This document shows positions 58,430 through 64,000 of a stretch of 64,000 bases of DNA, in pieces. The position numbers and the translations under genes were made by a program. This DNA comes from Thiocystis violacea (GTDB lineage: Bacteria; Pseudomonadota; Gammaproteobacteria; Chromatiales; Chromatiaceae), in the NCBI RefSeq assembly GCF_016583565.1, contig NZ_NRRF01000009.1:59959-123958 (forward strand), read 5' to 3'. The notes under the pieces were generated by a model. The model searched no databases. It was given only the letters and a program-made list of their open reading frames with translations, and was not told where the DNA came from. The stretch's first letter is position 1, and each line of letters opens with the position of its first letter.

Positions 58430-59374
58430 ATGACTATGGCAAACAAGACTCTCAGCTTCACCATCCTGGGCACGGGCGCCCTGGGCGGCTTCTACGGATC
58501 CCGTCTCCTGCTCGGCGGCTCACAGGTCCGCTTCATCGCGCACAGCGACGTCGAGCACATCCGTTCAGAGGGCCTGCGGGTGGATTCGCCGCTCGGCGAC
58601 CAGCACCATGTTCCGGTCGAGGTCTATGCGGCGTCCGACGCCATCCCGCCGAGCGACGTGGTCTGCGTCGCACTCAAGACGACCCAGAACCACCAGCTCG
58701 TCGAACTGCTGCGGCCGCTGGTGCACGCGGGCACGGTCATCCTCAATTTCCAGAACGGCCTGACGATGGAGGACGAGCTGGCGGAGGCCTTTCCGGACGC
58801 CTGCGTCATCGCGGGGCTCTGCTTTCTCTGCTCCAACAAGGTCGGACCAGGGCACATCGCGCATCTGGACTACGGGCTGGTGAGCTTCGCGCCCCATGAC
58901 GAGCGCGGTCAGGGCTGGATTCCCAGGCTGATGGATGCCTTCAGCGCTGGCGGCGTCAAGGTCGAGAGCCTCCCGTCCTTGCTCAAGGCGCGTTGGCGCA
59001 AGCTGGCCTGGAACATCCCCTTCAACGGCCTCTCCGTCCTGCTGGACGTCAACACGGACGTCATCATGGCCGACCCCGATGCGCGGGCGCTCGCCGAGCA
59101 GCTCATGGCGGAGGTCGCCATTGGCGCCGAAACCTGCGGCGTGCCCTTCGATGAGGGCTTCACGGCCAAGCTCTTGAAGGTGACCGAGGCCATGACCCCC
59201 TACGCCCCCAGCATGCGGCTGGACTACCTCGCCAAGCGTGCGCTTGAGATCGAGTTCATGTACGCGCGGCCGCTGCGGGAAGTGGCCAAGCGTGGCGTGA
59301 GGCTTCCGGCGGTCGAGGCCATCGCGCGGCAGCTGCGCTTCATGGACCGGCGCAATCGAGGCGGGGACGGCTGA
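58430..59374 (+). CDS. Ketopantoate reductase-like oxidoreductase (ApbA/PanE family)
   Basis: A 314-residue NADPH-dependent reductase with the dinucleotide motif GTGALG (residues 14-19). The C-terminal domain contains KARWRKLAWNIPFNGLSVL, with the conserved Lys and Asn residues of the family. PanE makes pantoate for coenzyme A, but the family has many paralogs, so the substrate is not certain. ATG 58430 is used; ATG 58436 is also possible. Upstream in-frame codons are within the 155-bp repeat and were excluded. Confidence 0.85.
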   Translation: MTMANKTLSFTILGTGALGGFYGSRLLLGGSQVRFIAHSDVEHIRSEGLRVDSPLGDQHHVPVEVYAASDAIPPSDVVCVALKTTQNHQLVELLRPLVHAGTVILNFQNGLTMEDELAEAFPDACVIAGLCFLCSNKVGPGHIAHLDYGLVSFAPHDERGQGWIPRLMDAFSAGGVKVESLPSLLKARWRKLAWNIPFNGLSVLLDVNTDVIMADPDARALAEQLMAEVAIGAETCGVPFDEGFTAKLLKVTEAMTPYAPSMRLDYLAKRALEIEFMYARPLREVAKRGVRLPAVEAIARQLRFMDRRNRGGDG

Positions 59375-59475
59375 GCCGCGCGCGCCTGATGGTGGGCATG
59401 CTCACTCGCGCGGAACGCGCTCCCCGTCCACCCCGGTGTTGCGTGACCTTCCGGTCGCCAGGTTTCGGCCGCGGC

Positions 59476-60768
59476 CTATTGCGCCCTGCTGATCATTGAG
59501 AGGATCCGCTCGGCCACGCTGTCGAGCGCGGCCTCCGAATAGTCCCGCCAGTGCGCGCGGGCGAAGGCGTGGAAGTAGAGGTAGCGGAGGTATTGCGCGA
59601 TGAGCTGAGTGTCTGGCGGTGCTTCGAGCGCCCCGCGCAGCCGGTCGCTCAACTCGGCCGTGTCGCGAACCGGATGGACCAGCCCCTCGCGGACGTAGAA
59701 GTTGTCGCCGAGCGCGACCACGGGCTTACCGTAGATCATGCCTTCGATGCCGACGGTGGAGTTGACGGTGACGACGCAGGCGGCGCGCCGAAGAATGGCG
59801 CGCACGTCGCCGCCGCCGACCCAGATCAGGTGCGGGTGCCGACGAACCACGGGGTCATAGTCGGTCTTGCCGAGGTCGGCGGGATGGAGCTTGATGACGA
59901 GCTTGAGCGTTGGATCGATCACGCGCAGCGCGGCGTCGAGATCGGCGATGGCGGCATCGAGCCGGTTGCCGTAGAGGGGCGAGTGGATGGTGAGCTGGCT
60001 GTCGCTGCGGACCTGGAGCGGGAAGAAGACGAAGCGCTCTGGGAGCGGCGGGATCTCGCGCGGGATGAGCCGATTGCCTTTGACGGAGGGCTCGCGTTCG
60101 CGCCAGTCGTCCCATGCCTGGATCAGGTAGGCCAGCGGCGAGGGGCGGACGCGCCCACCTGTGGGGGGCGTGCGTTTGGGCGTGTTGCCGGCCCGGTAGG
60201 CGTCCAACAGGGCGTCCAGCTCCTGGATCTGCTCGGCCGTGTAGGGCAGCGCCCGGATCGCGTCGAGGCCGATGTCCTGGCCGATGACGGAGAAGGCGTT
60301 GACGCCCTGCGGATCCAGCTGAAGCGTGTTGGGCAGATAGCCGTTCTCGCCGAACACTAGCGGGATGCCGCGCGCCCGCGCCAACTGCTCGGTAATGGCC
60401 GCGGCCAGGCCGGAGCCGTTCCACAGGAAGATGCCGGTCGGGCGGGTGCGCTCCAGAAAGTCGTCCAGCTCGCGGACCAGCCAGTGGAAGGCGGGTGCCT
60501 GCTGGCTGACCAGCGCCTTGTCCGCTGTCTTGCGCAGCCGGGCGATGAGCTGGTCCCGGTCGATCTGAATCTGTTCGGGCCAATCGGCCTTGCCGCCGCG
60601 GCGTGCCGGATGCAACGGCCGGCCGAGCCGCTGCAGGACGCTGCGGCTCTTCACCCGCAGCGCAAAGTAGACCGGCCGGTAGCCCGGCGGCAGTCGGTCG
60701 CCGACGGCGGACAGGTACTGCGCCAGGTTCGGCCCGGGGTCGATGAAGGCGATGGCCCTGGCACTCAT
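59476..60768 (-). CDS. Capsule polysaccharide synthesis protein (KpsS/KpsC-like glycosyltransferase)
   Basis: A 430-residue soluble protein of the Capsule_synth family, whose studied members are beta-Kdo transferases building the capsule's lipid linker. Family features are FGENGYLPNTLQ (about 145), FFPLQVRSDSQLTIHSP (about 255), LVIKLHPAD (about 305) and VTVNSTVGIEGMIYGKPVV (about 345). The ATG at 60768 overlaps the stop of the upstream membrane-protein gene (ATGA), so they are coupled. A long frame extending to 61203 overlaps that gene and was not used. Confidence 0.85.
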   Translation of the reverse strand: MSARAIAFIDPGPNLAQYLSAVGDRLPPGYRPVYFALRVKSRSVLQRLGRPLHPARRGGKADWPEQIQIDRDQLIARLRKTADKALVSQQAPAFHWLVRELDDFLERTRPTGIFLWNGSGLAAAITEQLARARGIPLVFGENGYLPNTLQLDPQGVNAFSVIGQDIGLDAIRALPYTAEQIQELDALLDAYRAGNTPKRTPPTGGRVRPSPLAYLIQAWDDWREREPSVKGNRLIPREIPPLPERFVFFPLQVRSDSQLTIHSPLYGNRLDAAIADLDAALRVIDPTLKLVIKLHPADLGKTDYDPVVRRHPHLIWVGGGDVRAILRRAACVVTVNSTVGIEGMIYGKPVVALGDNFYVREGLVHPVRDTAELSDRLRGALEAPPDTQLIAQYLRYLYFHAFARAHWRDYSEAALDSVAERILSMISRAQ

Positions 60769-62144
60769 GACTCGCCCCGCTCCGCGTGCGTCAGACTCAG
60801 CGCGAGCAGCCAGCCGCTGAGCAGGACGAAGTATCCGGCCGTGATGCGCATCAGCAGGATGGAGTCGGTCAGCGAGAATTGCGCGTAGGCCAGGATACAG
60901 AGAATGCCGGCGTAGCCGATGCCGCGTGTCTCGGGATCGGTCGCGACCACGGCCGTGCGGATGAAGACGCCCAGCGGCACCAGGTAGAGCAGGAGCAGGG
61001 AGAACAGTCCCAGCAGGCCGCGCGTTGCCAGGGCGTGGATGTAGTCGTTGTGGGCGTGGGTGTGGCCTTCGCCGCGGTCGAACGCCATGATGGCCGGGGA
61101 GATCAGACCCCGTTCGGCGGCGCTCTTGAAGTAGGCGTTGAGCTGACCGACGCCGATGCCGAGCCAGGGATGCTCGCGGTAGGCCATCCAGGCGGCGCGC
61201 CACATCTCGAAGCGCTCGCCGAGCGAGTTGCCCGATTGCACGGCTTCTCCCGCCTCATAGCCGGTGACCTCCGCTACCGCAACGGCGAGGCGTTCGCGGA
61301 TCTGCTCCGATTGCAGGAGCGCGGCGCCGCCCAGCATAAGCAGGGCCGTGAACCCGATGAGCAGGGCGCGGCGATGCGCCGGGTGCTGCTGCAGGAGATA
61401 GAGTCCGATCACCAGAAATCCGCTGGGGACGAAGATCCAGGCGCCGCGTGTCCCCGATGCCAGGCTGGCGTAGCCGCCGAAGCCCGCGGCGACGAGGAAG
61501 AGCAGGGCCAGGAGGCGGCGCGAGCGGTAGTAGACGCCGGCGGCGAGGGCGCTGGTCACGGCGGCCAGGGTGGCGATGTCGCCGAAGGGGATCTGCTTGC
61601 CCTTGCTGCCGCCGGCGCGGTAGTCCATCCCATTGATCTGCTCCCAGGCGGCGCTGAGGGTCTGCACCTCCCAGAGGGCGTAGAGGCCCGAGAGCAGCGA
61701 AGCCGTGGCGATGGCGACCCAGAACCAGAGGGGGCGCGTGCGCGCGGCGATCAGGAACGGGATGAGCAGGGCACCGGCGAGGAAGTAGCTGAAGTGGTCG
61801 AGCCGATCGAGGGCGTTCGTATCGAAACCGGCACGCGCGGCGGCGAGGACGGCGATGACGGCATAGAGCAGGAAGACGCCGCTCAGGAGAGCGGTGGTGC
61901 GGTCGATCGGCTCTCGCCGCTCCTGGCGGAAGCGCAGATAGAGCCAAAGGAGGCTGAGCAGGATCAGCGCGTGCAGGGTTGGGCCATGCACCTGATAGTA
62001 GGCCGCCGTGATCGTGGCCGTGCTGGCGGCGGCCAGCGCCGGGGCGAGGATCAGCGTCAGGCGCCGGAGGTCGACGCGGGCCAGCAGGGTGGACAATGCT
62101 GCCAAGGTGTCTTCAGCCAGGTCTGTGGGTGGGTGTGACCACAA
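60765..62144 (-). CDS. O-antigen ligase / Wzy-like membrane protein
   Basis: A 459-residue polytopic membrane protein with about 11-12 spans. A large periplasmic loop contains GESxxERFxxW-type sequence (SLGERFEMWRAAW) and HPWLGIGVGQLN, then THAHNDYIHALATRGLLGL, all typical of Wzy_C proteins that ligate or polymerise surface polysaccharide. Translation would start at TTG 62144; no ATG exists before the first span, so the exact start is uncertain. It pairs with the capsule-type glycosyltransferase gene. Confidence 0.85.
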   Translation of the reverse strand: MWSHPPTDLAEDTLAALSTLLARVDLRRLTLILAPALAAASTATITAAYYQVHGPTLHALILLSLLWLYLRFRQERREPIDRTTALLSGVFLLYAVIAVLAAARAGFDTNALDRLDHFSYFLAGALLIPFLIAARTRPLWFWVAIATASLLSGLYALWEVQTLSAAWEQINGMDYRAGGSKGKQIPFGDIATLAAVTSALAAGVYYRSRRLLALLFLVAAGFGGYASLASGTRGAWIFVPSGFLVIGLYLLQQHPAHRRALLIGFTALLMLGGAALLQSEQIRERLAVAVAEVTGYEAGEAVQSGNSLGERFEMWRAAWMAYREHPWLGIGVGQLNAYFKSAAERGLISPAIMAFDRGEGHTHAHNDYIHALATRGLLGLFSLLLLYLVPLGVFIRTAVVATDPETRGIGYAGILCILAYAQFSLTDSILLMRITAGYFVLLSGWLLALSLTHAERGES

Positions 62145-62390
62145 CTGATGTCTGGCGTCGGTTGGACCGAGGTCCGTGGTCCGACGAAAGGGTGCATGGG
62201 CCTCCTAACGTCGGCCCAACCGACGGTTGTTGGCCAGCGTGCATCACGGATGGTCGCGCCCCCGTGGGGCTGTCGTGCCCCTGGGGTGCGCGGGCGGGAT
62301 GCTAACATGCGACGCGATTGGAAAGGCGGATCTCCCGACCTGGGCTCGGGGGTAGAATTCAATCTCGTGCCCGCAGGAGAGATGTCCGCC

Positions 62391-63935
62391 ATGTCCAGCA
62401 AGAAGCTCCCGATCGGGATCCAGACCTTCGCCAAGATCCGCGAGGGTGACTATTACTACGTCGACAAGACGGGCTTCGCGCGCCAGCTGATCGAGCGCGG
62501 CAAGCACTATTTTCTCTCGCGTCCGCGCCGCTTCGGCAAGTCGTTGTTCCTCGACACGCTTGCGGAATTGTTCGCCGCCAACGAGCCGCTGTTTCGGGGG
62601 CTGGAGATCCACGGACACTGGGACTGGAGCCGCCGCGCGCCTGTGGTGCGCTTCAGTTTCGGGGGCGGGATCGTGCGGAGCCGGGAGGAGCTGGACGACA
62701 AGATCGGCGAGCAGCTGAGGCTCAATCAAACCACGCTCGACCTGGCCTGCACGGAATCGCAGATCAATGCCTGTTTCGCCGAGCTGCTCCGCAAGGCCCA
62801 TGCCGCCACGGGCGAGCGCGTGGTGGTGCTGGTCGACGAATATGACAAGCCGATCCTGGACAATCTGAGCCGTCCGGAGCTGGCGCGCGCGGTCCGCGAC
62901 GGTCTGCGCAACCTCTACTCGGTCATCAAGGACAACGACGCGCACATCCGCTTCGCCTTCCTCACCGGGGTGAGCACGTTCAGCAAGGTGAGTCTCTTCT
63001 CGGGGCTGAACAACCTCAACGACATCACCATCGATCCCAAATACTCGGCGCTCTGCGGCTATACCGAAACCGATCTCGACCGCGTCTTTGCGCCCGAGCT
63101 GGTGGGCCTGGACCGTCAGGAGATCCGCCGCTGGTACAACGGCTACAACTGGACCGGCGAGGCGGTCTACAACCCCTTTGACCTGCTGTTGCTGTTCGAC
63201 CGGCGTCAGTTTCGCCCCTGGTGGTTCGAGACCGGCAGCCCGAGCTTTCTCATCGACCTGCTCACGGCGCGCCAGACCTGGCTGCCGCAGCTCGGGCAGC
63301 TTGAGACCGATGCCAGCCTGCTCTCGACCTTCGATGTGGACCGCATCGCCACCGAGGCCTTGCTGTTCCAATCCGGCTATCTGACCATCGCCGAGGAAGA
63401 GCGCATCGCCGGTACCTACTTCTACCGCCTGCGCTACCCCAACCAGGAGGTCTATCAAAGCCTCAACAGCGCCCTGCTCGAGACCTGGACTCCGGCCGGC
63501 GCGGTCGATGCCCGCCGTCGCAAGTCACTCCACCAGTGTCTGCTCGCCAACGATTTCAGCGGCATGCAGAGGCTCTTCACGAGTCTCTTCGCCAGCATCC
63601 CCACCGACTGGTACCGCAACAACCCCATCGCGCGCTACGAGGGCTACTACGCGAGCGTCTTCTACGCCTACTTCGCCTCGCTCGGTCTCGACATCCTGCC
63701 CGAGGACAGCAGCAATGCCGGGCGGCTGGACATGGCCGTGCGCTTCAACGCTCAGATCTATCTCTTCGAACTCAAGGTGGTCGAGCTGACCCCCGAGGGC
63801 CGCGCGCTGCAGCAGATCAAGGACAAGGGCTATGCCGACAAGTACCGGGCGGAGGCTGTGCCGATCCATCTCATTGGCGTCGAATTCAGCCGCGAGCAGC
63901 GCAACCTGGTGGGGATGGAGTGGGAGAGCCTCTGA
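62391..63935 (+). CDS. AAA-ATPase / PD-(D/E)XK nuclease-like protein
   Basis: A 514-residue protein of the predicted AAA-ATPase plus PDDEXK_9 type found in many copies in some bacteria; no function is established. The N-terminus KKLPIGIQTFAKIRE and YYVDKTGF are family hallmarks. The ATP site is the unusual SRPRRFGKSLFLDTL (about 43-57), with Walker B VVVLVDEYDKPIL (144-156). The C-terminal nuclease-like core has an Asp in RLDMAVRF and FELK (about 445-460). ATG 62391 has AGGAGA at 10 bases; ATG 62382 is too close to it. It diverges from the membrane-protein gene. Confidence 0.85.
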   Translation: MSSKKLPIGIQTFAKIREGDYYYVDKTGFARQLIERGKHYFLSRPRRFGKSLFLDTLAELFAANEPLFRGLEIHGHWDWSRRAPVVRFSFGGGIVRSREELDDKIGEQLRLNQTTLDLACTESQINACFAELLRKAHAATGERVVVLVDEYDKPILDNLSRPELARAVRDGLRNLYSVIKDNDAHIRFAFLTGVSTFSKVSLFSGLNNLNDITIDPKYSALCGYTETDLDRVFAPELVGLDRQEIRRWYNGYNWTGEAVYNPFDLLLLFDRRQFRPWWFETGSPSFLIDLLTARQTWLPQLGQLETDASLLSTFDVDRIATEALLFQSGYLTIAEEERIAGTYFYRLRYPNQEVYQSLNSALLETWTPAGAVDARRRKSLHQCLLANDFSGMQRLFTSLFASIPTDWYRNNPIARYEGYYASVFYAYFASLGLDILPEDSSNAGRLDMAVRFNAQIYLFELKVVELTPEGRALQQIKDKGYADKYRAEAVPIHLIGVEFSREQRNLVGMEWESL

Positions 63936-63970
63936 ACGCGCTCCGCAAGGCCCTGGCGTCTCCGAGACCG

Positions 63971-64000
63971 GTGGGAGCGCCGCCCCAGCGCCCCGCGCCC
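63971..64000. repeat. GTGGGAGC-family palindrome (copy 9, cut by window)
   Basis: The left arm GTGGGAGCGCCGCCCC begins 36 bases after the AAA-ATPase stop codon; the right arm is outside the window. Confidence 0.6.

Noticed and set aside
59476..61203. 575-codon reading of the capsule-type glycosyltransferase
   Set aside because: The first 145 codons overlap the membrane-protein gene in another frame and show no family likeness; the ATG at 60768 in an ATGA overlap is the better start.

Overview
The window is GC-rich gammaproteobacterial chromosomal DNA. The gene orders rnfB-C-D-G-E-H and mnmG-rsmG-parA-parB-atpI-B-E-F-H-A-G-D-C-glmU-glmS are typical of that class. The three families of dispersed palindromes and the overall gene style suggest a purple sulfur bacterium or relative (Chromatiales). 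That placement is inference: no photosynthesis or sulfur-oxidation gene lies in the window, and there is no rRNA to confirm it.

Layout. 1-4.85 kb: Rnf ion-translocating ferredoxin:NAD oxidoreductase genes, rnfB cut by the left edge. 4.85-6.95 kb: a repeat-rich gap, a tiny secreted protein and an AhpD-like protein. 6.96-10.97 kb: a MoxR ATPase / DUF58 / transglutaminase (TgpA) operon on the minus strand. 11.09-15.37 kb: mnmG, rsmG, parA, parB. 15.47-22.8 kb: a clear sigma70 promoter, the complete F1Fo ATP synthase operon and a hairpin terminator. 23.06-26.37 kb: glmU and glmS, which make UDP-GlcNAc precursors. 26.5-30.7 kb: a five-gene minus-strand metal (probably zinc) uptake operon with a histidine-rich outer-membrane barrel. 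31.08-32.62 kb: a Nudix hydrolase and rlmJ. 33.03-36.34 kb: a PAS histidine kinase, a receiver-PP2C phosphatase and a STAS protein with overlapping ends, a partner-switching signalling unit. 36.4-39.1 kb: a methyltransferase, two small proteins between 39-bp inverted repeats, and an RRM protein. 39.58-50.06 kb: a large minus-strand signalling block (CheB-CheR-PAS fusion, two hybrid kinases, a GGDEF-EAL protein with a damaged EAL site, a small ORF, a second RRM protein). 50.49-53.0 kb: a secreted double serine protease. 53.46-64 kb: a glycosyltransferase, a 1148-residue MFS/acyltransferase/acyl-ACP ligase fusion, a ketopantoate-reductase-like protein, a capsule-type glycosyltransferase, an O-antigen-ligase-like membrane protein and an AAA-ATPase/PD-(D/E)XK protein.

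How the parts fit. The first half is core energy metabolism and housekeeping. The second half is accessory: envelope polysaccharide and lipid functions, metal scavenging and an unusually dense set of multi-domain sensors. Three sensors share one N-terminal module and look like local duplicates. The intergenic gaps of the accessory half carry dispersed palindromes: a GTGGGAGC family (nine copies), a 155-bp composite (two full copies), a 79-bp element (two copies), and a 174-bp tandem triplication combining pieces of the first two. The most unusual protein-level observations are the serine-to-aspartate change in the second protease domain, the loss of two catalytic residues in the EAL domain, a FixL-like PAS without the heme histidine, and an RRM protein with an unrecognised C-terminal module.
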